Origin: Coccinella septempunctata
Taxonomy: Eukaryota > Arthropoda > Insecta > Coleoptera > Coccinellidae
Reading direction: 5' to 3'
DNA: 64,000 nt
Assembly: GCF_907165205.1 (NCBI RefSeq)
Contig: NC_058198.1
Coordinates: forward strand, 12,067,001 to 12,131,000
A program made the position numbers and the translations under genes. The notes under the pieces were generated by a model. The model saw only the letters and a program-made list of their open reading frames with translations, was not told where the DNA came from and searched no databases. This document shows, one piece after another, positions 1 through 10,818 of this stretch (position 1 is its first letter; each line of letters opens with the position of its first letter).

Positions 1-449
1 TATAAAAGTTGATGATAGTTCTAGAGTATTTCTTGCATGTCATTTGATTGAACGTAGAAACTGTAGAATTTCGGAGTTGTTTATAAGGATCTCACAAGAA
101 ATGATCAAGTGGGTTTTCTCCAGATGTTGAAGAGCTTTTTGCTTCCACATACCCTTAAATGTGAAAGTTTTCAATTCTTATATAACTCTCGAAGAAGATG
201 TTCGATTTTGATGAGGATTTCACTTGAGTATCGAGAATGATCTCGTGTGGAAATTTTCTTTCTAAAGTGCCTGTAGAAAGTTTGTATCGTTTTGGAATAT
301 TCGAAAATAAAGAAGGTATGGCACATTTTCGAAATCGACAAAATATCAAAATTTGGTTGTAACTTCAATACAAATGAAGATATCGTGAAACGGTTTCCAC
401 TGATGGACTTTTCAGAAACAGCCAAAATCAAGCAATTTAGGATACCCTG
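1..449. repeat. MITE-like repeat, right end at 449
   Basis: Roughly 260-449 is similar to 18105-18306: both share the phrase around 'caaatgaagatatcgtgaa' and finish in 'ggataccctgta'. The end CCCTG-TA is typical of the right terminus of a TA-duplicating Tc1/mariner-type MITE. I could not find a matching left terminus, so this copy is probably truncated or extends beyond the window. The right TA is shared with the next element (starting at 452), so two elements abut. No coding potential seen. Confidence 0.5.
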
Positions 450-451
450 TA

Positions 452-1750
452 CAGGGTGGGCAAAATTGGTGATACCTGAACTACAACTTTTTAATTCAAC
501 GAGATAGAGGAAAATGAATGTACCATTCATGTCGTCTTTTTTCGAGAAACTAATAATGCCATCAACTGCATTCCTCTATCTACTTTTGTTTTCGAGTTAA
601 AGGCCAAAATTGAAATTTGGGCGATTTCAACTTTGATCATTATCTCCGTTCCTGTTTGTGCTAGGATGTTGAAATAAAAACATTATACAGACACTTTTTT
701 GATAGCAATCCAGTGGCGTACTATGATTTTTTCCAACAGGTATATTTGCTGAGCTATAAAATGAAGTTGTGTTTTTTCTTATGGAAACAGTCGTTTAGAA
801 TGACCTAGAATGACTCCCTTTCTTTTTCAGTTTCAGAAATATATCATACATCATACATCGCCCTCAGATTCATTCAGATATTATGAAAAATATAGTTTGT
901 ATATGAATTTTATATGATTGAGTATTAACAGTATGGAAACAGTCACTTAAAATGACCGCGAAAGAATCGCCATTTTTTTTCCGTTTCAGAAATATATCAT
1001 ACATCTACATCGCCCTCAGATTCGTTCAGATATTATGAAAAATACAGTTTGTATTTATGTTCAATTTAAAATGAGGTGAGCTGAATTAGAGATTTATTTT
1101 TCAAGAAATCACAAATCTCGTAATTTTCGAATATTTCCACAATTCCGCCAATAATGACTTCGAATTCTAATAACTGACAGTTGTTCTAAACCGAGATCGA
1201 ACCATGGAGGATTGTGTCAAGTATTCAAAAGCTAAATAATAATTAAACCATGCGTAGAGAAATATTATTGTGTTATTCAGCCTACTTTACTCAATCAGTT
1301 GAAATTCACATATAAACTATATTTTCATAATATCTGAACGAATCTGAGGGCGGTGTATGATGTATTATATATTTCTGGAACAGGAAAAAAATGGAGATCA
1401 TTTTAAAGGACTGTTTCCATAAGAAAAAACACAACTTTATGTTGTAGCTCAGCAAATATACCTGTTAGAAAAAATCATAGTACGCCACTGGATTGCTATC
1501 CAAAAAGTGTCTGTATAATGTTTTTTATTTCAACATCCTAGCACAAACAGGAACGGACATAATGATCAAAGTTGAAATCGCCCAAATTTCAATTTTGGCC
1601 TATAACTCAAAAACAAAAGAAGATAGAGGAATGCAGTTGATGGCATTATTAGTTTCTCGAAAAAAGACGACATGAATGGTACATTCATTTTCCTCTATCT
1701 CGTTGGGTTAAAAAGTTTTAGTTCAGGTATCACCAATTTTGCCCACCCTG
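452..1750. mobile_element. foldback (long inverted repeat) element, TA target site
   Basis: The two ends are inverted copies: CAGGGTGGGCAAAATTGGTG at 452 and its complement ending at 1750, each flanked by TA (450-451 and 1751-1752). Inverted similarity continues for about 450 bp per arm (452-900 against about 1310-1750). The left half also carries a direct duplication of an inner segment (about 779-905 and 931-1052). There is no transposase; open frames inside are short. TA flanks and CAGGG ends point to mobilisation by a Tc1/mariner-type transposase. Both arms contain CCAGTGGCGTA, which also occurs in the foldback element at 30084-31046. Confidence 0.85.
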
Positions 1751-1752
1751 TA

Positions 1753-2312
1753 CACCAGCGTAAAAAATATACAAATTTTACCTAGTATTTTAGAATTACC
1801 TATTGAATGTTCAAAGGGCTTCCAGAAAGTGGTTTCCATATTCTTAATCAGACCCAAAAACACGAGACTTTTTGATAGTAAATATAAAGATTGACTGAGT
1901 TGGAATCTGGATTTTCAAACAATACAAAAAAAAACAAAAATCTGGCGAATCGTTCACTAATCTAACTTGGGAATATACCTCTTCGTCGTAATGCATAAAG
2001 GGCAAATGATTGTCTGGATTGGTGATAATTCCCACTGATTTAGAACCGATTCACTATTAGCTGTTACGTTTAAAAAAAACGAAAATTGGATCACTCTGAC
2101 CTCGAATCATTTCGCAGGACCTATCGATACAGCATCTCGATTCTTCTGCACTTTCCATCTCCCTTTCATGATACACCTAGGATTACGGATTTGAATTCAC
2201 CCAGATGAAGGATTCAAATCGAAGGAGTGTGCATGCCAGAAAATGGCTCACGACTCTCAAATTCCATATGAATTCATGTCTGGAAAGAAATGGAACTCTT
2301 CATGGAATGTAA
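1753..2312. other. no feature recognised
   Basis: AT-rich sequence with only short chance reading frames and no repeat relationship that I can see to the rest of the window. Confidence 0.4.
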
Positions 2313-2435
2313 GGAAGGTTTTAGCGGCATGCAAACAGGAATTGAATTCTGAAAAAAGTACCACCCAGAGCAGGATTCGAACCTACGACCCCCCGATTAA
2401 CGGTCAGGTACTCTACCAACCGAGCTAACCCGGGC
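2313..2435 (-). repeat. tRNA-derived SINE, minus strand
   Basis: Read on the minus strand, 2435-2361 is a 75-nt tRNA-like head with an A box (TTAGCTCGGTTGGTAGAG) and a perfect B box (GGTTCGAATCC), followed by a tail to about 2313 that is shared with the plus-strand copy at 2530-2640. The anticodon loop reads CCGTTAA (anticodon GTT), with C instead of the universal U before the anticodon, so a working tRNA is unlikely. Head plus unrelated body is the normal layout of a tRNA-derived SINE transcribed by RNA polymerase III. Confidence 0.75.
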
Positions 2436-2529
2436 TGACGTGAGGATCCATCTGCATTGTCTGGAAACAACTATCCTCAGAATTCACGTGTTAGTATTAT
2501 CACTTTCGAACTGTGGCGTTCGAAAGCGA

Positions 2530-2640
2530 TTGGAAATGTTATAGGTGGGGGGTCGTTGGTTCGAATCCTGCTGTGGGTGGTACTTTTTTCAGAATTCAAT
2601 TCCTGTCTGCATGCCGCTAAAACCTTCCTTACATTATATT
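2530..2640 (+). repeat. tRNA-derived SINE, 5'-truncated, plus strand
   Basis: Second copy of the same SINE in opposite orientation: B box GGTTCGAATCC at 2558-2568 followed by the same body (ggtacttttttcagaattca and onward to 'ccttccttacatt'). The A-box half of the tRNA-like head is missing or replaced. With 2313-2435 it forms an inverted repeat around a spacer of about 95 bp. Confidence 0.7.
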
Positions 2641-3562
2641 TTCAGACACTAAAACTATCATTACAATCTTCATGGAATGTTTTTCCATGAAAATTCCAAG
2701 GTAATGAAAAGTGCCGGCTTTAATTGAGGGATGCTTTGAAAATCAAATTTCCTGAATAGTTGTTGTGAAGTGATCAATGAGACAATTCAGAGAAAAAGTC
2801 TTCCAAATGTATCGGTGTAGAGGAACTGGCCATATAACGTATGAACTCCGCCAGTCTAAGAAGCTGATGGATCTTTCACCTACACATCCTGCAAAAAGTT
2901 CATGTCGAGCAGGGCAGTCGACAAGATTCCTCTGAAGGTTGTTTCAGCCTTCTTTTAGTCCATTTCCCAAGTTTTTGCAACACAGCCTCGCTAAAAGTTG
3001 ATTCAAGATTTTCTTTCTCGTCCCGTAGGAATTGCTGCGTGGAATGCCCACAAGAAACAAACAAGGCATTAATATTCAACTAGTAGCAAGAAGTTCAATT
3101 ATCGCAGTAATAGAAATGTGTTTTGCTCGGTTCATTTCTGTTTCACTTACGACGGAGTTTAATGTCGAGTTATCGTGATCGAAGGTATTTCGATTGGTTT
3201 TGGTATTTTTTTCCTTTACAATCGAAGGGACTATGGAGTGGGTCCTGATAAAGTTCGGTACATATTTTTATTGGCTCTCCATTAACCTTTGGTTTGAAAA
3301 TTAATGAAATATCCAATAGATGTGAGTGAATTGAGTGCTTCTGAAATAAGAACATTGAGACGAGACAGAAATTTCTCGACTTAGTGGACAAGAAAGTTGG
3401 TAGCAATTGAATCAAATTTCATCTTTATAAAAATCAAGTTTAAACAGAGTATTTCCAAAGTTGGGGCTTTTTTATAGATGGTAGAAGCCATGAAAATGAG
3501 TCATTTCACCAAAAAACTACTTATATAAAAAATACCCTTCATCCTTAGTACAGGGCTCGGTA
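2641..3562. other. no feature recognised
   Basis: No gene, terminal repeat or recognisable protein similarity found on either strand; the open frames here are short and of biased composition. Confidence 0.4.
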
Positions 3563-3699
3563 CAGGGTGCATGAATAACATCTCAAATATGCACGAAAAG
3601 TTGCAGAATTCGAAATAAAATTGACCTGATCCAGCATTATTCTACAAAATAGTAAACACCGATTGTATGAATTCCTTGCATAACATTTTACTCAGCCTG
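3563..3699. repeat. possible very short TA-flanked MITE
   Basis: TACAGGGTGCAT near 3561 and CAGCCTGTA near 3693-3701 could be the degenerate inverted ends of a roughly 140-bp MITE. The similarity is limited to about a dozen bases, so this is tentative. Confidence 0.3.
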
Positions 3700-3769
3700 T
3701 ATAAACCTGTCACTAGGTAGGGTTAGTTACACCATGTTTAACTCGGGAACCACTCGATCGATATCTATG

Positions 3770-4445
3770 AGCTTTTTTATCTTGGATATTTCAAAACCAC
3801 GAACAGCAAAATAACTATTTATTATGATGTTATTTTGGAAAAAAGATCTTATTTTCCCGTAAAATGCGCGGTTCTCGAGTAATTTGACTTAACAAAATAT
3901 ATCTCTGAAATTAGGAAAATTGCGTATATCACTGTGTAGTGATGTATAGATTGAGCTTTTTATTCTGAAGGTAATTTTGTTGTCATTGAAGTGTTCTATG
4001 TTTGTTGACTTGGCGAGGAAGGAAAACCTTTGCACGTTCAGAGAAAATATCAATTATGGTATGAAATAATATAAAAGGTTGAATGGGTTATGTTTGAATC
4101 TGGTAACTCTTGTACGAAACGAAATGGTTGCAAGCTGCATCGAAAATGAAATGGAAATCAAGAGAAGAATATTCCATATTTTTCGCCAAAAAAATTGCGG
4201 TTCATTCATTGTAATTTGGTTCACCAAATGGAATGGAAAATGTGCGTTTATGCTTATTTTTTTATTAAAGTAGCTCATTTCCAAGCTGAAAATGATTTAT
4301 TTAATGCTTGTGTCAGGTTTCCAGAGGTTGCGTAGCTGATTATGTTAACTTAAAATTGCTGCATCTTTTTATCTAGGCCGAATCGGAAAAAAATGGTAAC
4401 CGAAAATGTTTCATTCGACTGTTGAAATATATATATATACAAGTC
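3770..4445. repeat. degenerate copy of the 'GTCTTTGACTCG' MITE family
   Basis: Inner blocks match the better preserved copies at 37464-38124 and 50847-51721: the segment near 3870 (cgagtaatttga), the one near 3950 (tagattgagctttttattctg) and the one near 4380 (gaatcggaaaaaaatggta). The right terminus decays into 'caagtcaaaaactcaa' near 4440. About 3840-4075 also matches 32385-32690 in inverted orientation. Confidence 0.55.
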
Positions 4446-4489
4446 AAAAACTCAACTGGCACATCCATTCAGAATGAAAAAATTCAATT

Positions 4490-5900
4490 TCGTTTTTAAA
4501 AGTATGTAATCTTCGAGAAAATCGCTGTAAAATAATTTAAAACTCAATAACAAATTGAATCGATCCAATAAAAATCAGTATGAGTTATTTCGTTAATCTG
4601 GTCGCCTTTTTTCTGAAGTTTGGTTATTTGCATATGCTTCATGAATGTTCTTATTTTGAAATGAGGTCAGTTTATCAACGGCAACAAACGCTGAGGCTAA
4701 TAGGGCTATCGGAATGCTACAGGGGGCTTAACTCAGGTTTTTGTAGCGGAAAGGCTCCAGGTCAGCCAAAGTGTGATATCTCGACTTTGGAATAGGTTCA
4801 GGGAGACAGGTTCCGTGTTGGAAAGTCCAAGGCTTGGTGGGCGACGAAATACAACCCTTGCTCAGGATCGTTTCATCACCGTTTCGGCGAGAAGAAACTC
4901 TACACCTACGTGCAAAATGCTCTTCAATAGGCAGATGGGGTCCAAGTTTCCATCGAAACCATCAGACGACGGTTAAGAGAGGTGAATCTAGGTTCTAGAA
5001 GTCCATTAAGAGGAGTTCCATTAACACGTGACCATAAGCGTCAAAGACTGGAATGGGCAAGGCAACATATCAATTGGAACGATCAATGGTGCAGTGTCCT
5101 TTTCACTGATGAATCCAGATATGGACGATTTTCAGATTCTCGAAGAATAAGGGTATGGACAATCCCATGCATACCCCGTAATCGTCGCTATGTCCAAGAA
5201 TTCCATCCATTCCGAGGGGTTAGTGTTATGGTATGGGCCGGGATATGTTTCAACGGGCGCACAGATCTAAACATTTGTCCTGGGAATATGACCGCCCTAA
5301 ACTATAGAGAGCATTTCATTGACAATGTTGTGCCAAATTTTCATGCTGCTATTGGTGAAACTTTTGAATTTCTAGACGATAACGCTAGACCGCACCGTGA
5401 AGCCATATTTGAGAATGCGCGCGAGGAACTTGGTATTCCACGTTTACCAATACCTCCGCACTCACCAGATTTGAATTGCTTAGAACATGCATGGGATATG
5501 CTCCTAAGAAGATTAGATAATCATCAACCTACCACAGAATACTTAAATGATCTGAGAAAGCTTCTGCCCCGTTTATGGAACCAAATTCTTCAAGAAATGT
5601 TCAACAACCTCGTGTGTAGTATGCAAAGAAGATGTCAAGCTGTTATTGATGCCCGTGGAGGCCATACATTGTTTTGATAGTCTTAAAAAGCTTGAATTCT
5701 CTGGAAATAAAATTTCATTATTTTACTCGGTTTTTCTTAAGCACCCTGTTTACGCTGCAGACCTACAGGCTAAAATCAATTTGCAACTTGAAATCATATC
5801 AATATGAATTTTCATCACAAAAATCTTATTTCAACTATACTTTTTTGCAATTTAAGTCAATATCCCTAACTCATGTGGAGCAGTTCATTTCATATCAATA
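4490..5900 (+). mobile_element. decayed Tc1-like transposon, copy 1
   Basis: This stretch is homologous along its length to 52670-54118. It carries a broken Tc1-type transposase. CCCTGTTTA near 5745 looks like a decayed right terminus (CCCTGTA at 53971 in copy 2), and the left end has a related block (ttcgagaaaatcgctgtaaaa). The two copies remain alike for a further 150 bp beyond that terminus, so the true right boundary is uncertain. Confidence 0.75.
4685..5677 (+). pseudogene. Tc1-like DD34E transposase, broken
   Basis: Remnant of a Tc1-family transposase, a nuclear enzyme that cuts and pastes the element through its terminal repeats. The amino end has lost about 45 bp, including the probable start codon that copy 2 keeps at 52886, and carries frameshifts near 4790 and 4977. 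From 4982 to 5677 there is one open frame of 231 codons with the catalytic landmarks LFTDES, FLDDNARPH and HSPDLNCLEHAW; 34 residues separate the second D from E. It ends with ARGGHTLF and a stop. Frameshifts show the gene is dead here. Confidence 0.9.
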
Positions 5901-6848
5901 CACAGTCACCGCTTATATAGTCCATTCATTGAACATAATCACAATGCATAGTTTTAAATAATTTGCCTTGGTTTACTAGTGATGACTAGTAAGGAACTAA
6001 CATATTTTCTTTTTTTTTCAGATTTTTCTTGGATAATTATCGTTACTCCTGTTCTGAAGATGAGTGAATTCTTCGACTGTGTGTAATGAATGAACTTTAG
6101 AACTACTTTACGGATTCTAATAATTCATTTACGAGTACCATCATTACTTATCAGGATTGAGATAGGCCACACTTTATATCAGTAAAGATATGATCCAAGA
6201 TGAAATAATGACAACCAATTAGCAAGTCAAAAAAATTCTGTGAATTTCGAGCCAGAATGTGACAGAATTATGCGACATACATAAAAAATGTTTGAAAACA
6301 ACTTTCAGAACTCGAAAATATCTACAAAATTGTTCGGGATGTCTTATATCAAAGTTAAGTATAGCCCATTATAATTATTTGTATTCCTTTTTAATTTCGA
6401 TTTCATTTTATATGATTTGTTATCTCAGCTTTGACTGCTTGTTGACTGGAAATCGTCAATCGGTAATTAGGGAAATGGATTCGGCACTCAATATAGACTA
6501 TCTTCTGCTGTTCAATATACCTACTGGGAATTGAATTATTGCAAAGTCACGCAAAGACAAGTGGTCGTCGTTAGATGTTAGATATGTATCATAGATCTAC
6601 GGAAGGCGAAGTTTAAGTTTCTCCTTATGGAAGAGAGATAAAAATATTTGAAAAAATTCGTCCGAAGTACATCTAATAAAACCATAAAGGTGAAAATATG
6701 AAATCGGAACTCGATTTAAACGAGTCCATTTTCGCCAATTCTTATCAAAAATACCTGAACCACCATCATTTGGACAGGGGCTACTTCAAATTCATCTGAC
6801 ACCGATAACGGGATTCATGGAAAGTTATTCGAATCAGTTTACCTTCAC
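5901..6848. other. no feature recognised
   Basis: AT-rich, non-coding in appearance; short open frames such as the one at 6259-6534 have no recognisable domain. Confidence 0.4.
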
Positions 6849-6890
6849 CCACCTGAAGATGCTATTTTGATAGCGAAACACGTGTCGTGG
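6849..6890 (+). ncRNA. hammerhead-ribozyme-like motif, best copy
   Basis: Order of parts: CCAC (6849-6852), core CTGAAGA (6853-6859), one extra T, hairpin GCTAT-TTTG-ATAGC (6861-6874), GAAA (6875-6878), self-complementary ACACGTGT (6878-6885), C at the expected cleavage position (6886), then GTGG (6887-6890), which pairs with the opening CCAC. This matches a type I hammerhead with a very short stem III, as described for Penelope-like elements and retrozymes. The extra T between core and stem II departs from the canonical fold. Related copies lie at 32874, 47409 and 54126. Self-cleavage is inferred only. Confidence 0.5.
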
Positions 6891-8227
6891 TATAAAAACT
6901 CATTATGTGAAAATCGTGTAATCTATTCGAATCAGTTCTTTTTCAATCGATAGCCTGATATCGTTAGTACGCGTTTGTTGCTAAATGGCTTAAAGAAGTC
7001 AATTCTCATCATTATACTATTTCCCGATGAAAAAAACCCAAAGGACGGAACAAACCCTGTCATCTCGAATCGGGAAGCCGCATAAAGGACATCTGGAAGA
7101 AGTAGAAACCCTGTTTATCAATAAGTTTCAATCCTCACAACCATTTTGAATCATTCATTAGCCTGCTCATTCAATTATTCCCCTCAATTCGCTTCAAAGC
7201 ATTCGTTCCATCAAGATACACGTTTATCCGATTATCCCGCGGCAACCCCTCCATATCCATAGAAGTACAGTCTGAGTGAGAACAATGCATCGACTCCAAG
7301 AAGAGAAATGACACAATGTGAAATCTACGCGGAGTTTCGAGTCATCATTTTCATCGATATCTAGCTCATAATCTCGTCGAAGTTTTTATTGCAGCTTGCA
7401 CAAAGCACCAGTTACCTGACGAAGGAGCTCTTCGGAATTGAAGCGAACGCAAAAAGCCTATTCGACGCTTATCAAAGCTCTTCTTATCTCGTTAATTACT
7501 CCATCAGACTTCTTGACGATGATCAGCTGGAGGAGCGTCATCTACTCTAGTTTAATTCGATGTATAAATAGATCTGCAAGGGTTTTACGGATAAGATACG
7601 TCTCGAACTACATGTCGTGTATTATCTCTTCATCGTTTAACGTTTTATGACGACAATTTGTGATCGAACAAAAATGACCCGGTTCGCTTTTATCTTTCCC
7701 CGTTTCGAAGGGGAAAAATTGTAAGTGTCGGAGTAACTCGTCTGCGATTATGATGATGGATTATTTTTTTCCTGTTCAGACGAGTGAAAGGAAAACATTT
7801 CGCCAGCTCTTCACTCTCCGCACAATTTCACATCGTTCCTTTCGGTCAGTTCTATACATTCCTCTCATCAAAAGACCCTAGTTTGTACAATCGAAATGAT
7901 GATGAAATAAGGGTACTGTGGGGAGAAAATGCCAAAGCTTATAATGCGTAATCTGAGAATAACTGGTTCAATTGTTTATTTTGTTGAAGAGAGAAACAAA
8001 GTAACTCGTACATTGGGTGATATTAGGGGTGCTAAATGCAGAAGGATTTATTGTTAAAGAATGACTAGATTCGAAGCATGCTATGATTATAATTTCATAG
8101 TTTCACACTTATAGTTTTGTGTTTGTAGAGGAACACGTTTTCGAAAAACTGTCCACCTGGTCGATCTAACTGAAAGCCCTAAGCGCAAGACAAATTTGAG
8201 ACCCCTACTTTGTAGGATATAAAGATA
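6891..8227. other. no gene recognised
   Basis: After the hammerhead-like motif a further ~30 bp (to 'tgtgaaaatcgtgtaat') resembles sequence following the copy at 54126. The rest, to the start of the transposon at 8228, shows no convincing gene or repeat. Confidence 0.4.
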
Positions 8228-8540
8228 CAGGTGGTCCAACGTAAACTTAACAACTTCATTTGTAGAAAATCGCTCGGACACATGTTGCGACAACTAATTT
8301 TAAAAATCGTGTCGTCTATTATCTGACACTAAAATTTCACTTCAAGAAGTCTGTCGATCATGAAATAGCAGCGAAAATAGTGAAAGAGCAATGTGGAATT
8401 TAGTATTATTCGTATTCGACACAATTCAAAGGTATTTTTTGTCCCAAAGATTAGACGGACCAATGTACCTTAGTCTATCGTGAATTTTTAAAAACGTTCC
8501 AAGTGTGTCAAAGCGATTGTAAATTTATAGTATAATTGAA

Positions 8541-9062
8541 ATGGTGTATTCCGTAGAAGAAAGGGTGGAAATAATAAAATTATTTTTTACAAATAACGAC
8601 TCTGGGCGAAAAATTCGGCTAAATTCAACCAACAACTTACGTTGTTGGTTAAATTTGATGCTACTGGTTCAGACGGAAACAAAAAGAGAGTACATGAAAG
8701 AGACGCAAAGAGGGACGTGGCTGTCTTAGGTCATGTAGCAATGGATCTTACCTTAATTTCAAGTAAATTGTCCGGTGTATCTGGTGTTTCACGCACAATA
8801 ATCATGAGAATCCTTAAACAACATAAATTGCATTTTAATAAGATACGATTGGTTCAGGAACAGAATGAGGATGATCCTGACTCCCGACTCCAGTTCTGCG
8901 GTCAGTGAAATGATTAATGGTAATCGAAAAGACATGTTCGATATCTGTTTTTCGGACGAGTGTCCATTTAACCTAAGCGGCATTGTAAACCGGCATATGT
9001 GTCGGTATTGGTCAGATGAAAATCCAAGATTATTTCGTGAGGTGCGCACTCAGCTTCCTTAA
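8541..9062 (+). pseudogene. transposase, amino-terminal half (Tc1/mariner superfamily)
   Basis: Begins MVYSVEERVEIIKLFF, the usual start of a large insect Tc1/mariner-superfamily group with an HTH DNA-binding domain. Later pieces in other frames are VLGHVAMDL, SGVSRTIIMRILKQHK, RLVQEQNEDDPDSRLQFC and FSDECPFNLSG; the D of FSDE is the first catalytic residue. At least two frameshifts. The frame runs into unrelated sequence near 9085 where the LINE is inserted; the remainder resumes at 10235. Confidence 0.85.
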
Positions 9063-9084
9063 AAATTAAATATCCAAATTGACT

Positions 9085-10231
9085 TAGATCTATATACGAC
9101 TGTCTTTCCAGGCCGTTTCAGTTGGAGAAGCTTGAGAAATTAGGAGTTACAGGAATAACAAAAGAGTGGATTAGGTCGTATCTTTCTGAGCGCTCGCAAA
9201 GGGTATCAGTTGCCAAGGATGGTAGAGAGGTAAGATCTGACGTACTTGAGTCAGATTTTGGTGTTCCCCAGGGTAGTGTTTTAGGCCCAATATTGTTTAT
9301 AATTTTTCTAATTGACATATGTGATTTGAATGAGGACATGGTTGACCTCTTTCGTTGATGACACAAATGTTTTTGTGGAAGGATCCGAGTTTGATGATAT
9401 TAAGGCTAAAGCATTGTCAGTATTTAGTGATATAAAATTGAGGTTTGCTAAAAATAAATTAGTGTTGAATGAAAGCAAGACATCAGCGGTTATTTTTAGT
9501 ACTAGCAGATCAAAAAATAAAACAAAAGAAAATACATTGAATCTGGATGGTTGTGAGGTGAAAGTTGAGGATGTGTGAAGTTTCTGGGGGTGTACCTGGA
9601 TGGTTTTTTTGGGTGGAATCATCAAATAGATCACCTTGCAGGAAAGCTTTGTTGTGTGGGATTTGGTATCAGAACTCTTTCAGGATATTTGAGTGTTAAA
9701 AATTGAAAGATAGTATATTTTGCTAATTTTGAGTCCTTGATTCGATACGGTGTTATTTTTTGGGGATCGAGCAGTGAGGTGGAAAGAAAAGAGTGGTGAG
9801 GTATATTTTCTCGATGAGTTACCTTCAAACATGTAGGGGAATTTTTAGGAAGAATAAATTACTTATTGTATTCGGGATATATATTGTTGAATGTTTAGTT
9901 TTCTTTTTCAAAAATAGAGATATGTTCTCTGTTCATACAAGTAGGAATGATTACCCTATTAGATCATTGAGTTTTCATTACCCAATACATAAACTGTCAT
10001 CATTTGAAAAGCATTCTTCATATGCATGTTTCAAGTTTCATAATAGATTACCTGATAGCATAAAGATTTTAAATAATTTAAGAATTTTTAAGAGGAAAGT
10101 AAGAGAACTTGTCATTGAATAGGAGCCATATTCTTTGATTATGTGTGCTAAATGTTGTTGCTTGACACCATTTCTTTTATGTTTGTTTAGATACTATGAA
10201 AAAAAGATATCTATCTATCTATCTATTCATC
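9085..10231 (+). mobile_element. 5'-truncated LINE inserted in the transposase
   Basis: Fragment of a non-LTR retrotransposon reverse transcriptase. Frames carry GVPQGSVLGPILF (9260-9300) and FVDDTNVFV (9350-9380), the palm motifs that include the catalytic Asp pair; then, after a frameshift, a carboxy-terminal piece at 9793-10119 (RGIFRKNKLL, FFFKNRDMFSV, FKFHNRLPDS). The 3' end runs into a (ATCT)n tract at 10207-10230. Amino end, endonuclease and much of the RT are missing. Clade not certain; it is a Jockey/CR1-like type of LINE. Boundaries are where the host transposase reading stops and resumes. Confidence 0.85.
10207..10230. repeat. (ATCT)n microsatellite, LINE 3' tail
   Basis: About five repeats of ATCT directly follow the LINE 3' end and immediately precede the resumed transposase sequence, so it is probably the element's own tail rather than pre-existing DNA. 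Confidence 0.8.
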
Positions 10232-10234
10232 CAG

Positions 10235-10600
10235 CCCTCGTGCAAGTACTGGAGAATGCAGAAGACCATAAAACGATGATTTTCCAACTAGATATGTCGC
10301 ACCACCTACTTCGTTCAACCGGTGCATCAGTTCTTAGATGAAAATTTCCCTCAAAACCTGTATTGTAATAAGGGGACGTATTGAGTGGCCACCCAGATCA
10401 CCTGATCTGGCTCCACCGGACATTTTTCTACGGGGTCACCTGCAATCCAAGATTTCATGATTCGCGAACTCGGATCATTAATGAATACCGTCAAATCACA
10501 CCATCAATCTTTTATCTTTTTCAGCAAAACTCATATTACTGCATGGTATTGGATGGTGTTCCCTTTCAGCATTCAATAAATTTATCACAACAGTAAGTAC
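10235..10600 (+). pseudogene. transposase, carboxy-terminal half
   Basis: Continuation of the gene begun at 8541. One frame reads PALVQVLENAEDHKTMIFQL, and after frameshifts others read HPDHLIWLH (in place of the usual RSPDLAPPD) and FHDSRTRIINEYRQITPSIF, the normal end of this transposase. Ordinary order of catalytic blocks is kept, confirming that the LINE lies within one gene. Frameshifts and substitutions make it non-functional. Confidence 0.8.
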
Positions 10601-10818
10601 TTTTTCACTATTTCAACTGTATTTTCGTTATCGATCAAAATTTTGATCAGATAGGAGTCGATAAGATATTCAACATGAATTTTCATAATCAAAGGGCTGT
10701 GCTCATGTGCTCACCCCCGTTAGGGGGTTGCAGTAAGGGGGTGCAAAGAGAGATTTTCGAAATTTTCATTTTAAAGCCGGTAGATCGAGGTGTTGATTTT
10801 CCGCTGAACCACACTGTA

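Larger units (their letters stand above)
8228..10816 (+). mobile_element. Tc1/mariner-superfamily transposon split by a LINE
   Basis: Ends are inverted and TA-flanked: CAGGTGGTCCAACG from 8228 and the complement of CAGTGTGGTTCAGCGG ending at 10816, with TA at 8226-8227 and 10817-10818. Inside are the two halves of one transposase (8541-9062 and 10235-10600) separated by about 1.15 kb of LINE. Without the insertion the element would be about 1.4 kb, normal for this superfamily. Confidence 0.8.

Noticed and set aside
171..530. 119-codon minus-strand frame as a gene
   Set aside because: It lies over a MITE end and the first arm of the foldback element; composition is that of antisense repeat.
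2361..2435. Functional tRNA-Asn (GTT) gene on the minus strand
   Set aside because: The head folds like a tRNA with good A and B boxes, but U33 is replaced by C, it continues into a body shared with a neighbouring copy, and it has the SINE layout.
9793..10122. Separate 109-codon gene
   Set aside because: It is the C-terminal part of the LINE reverse-transcriptase ORF displaced by a frameshift.
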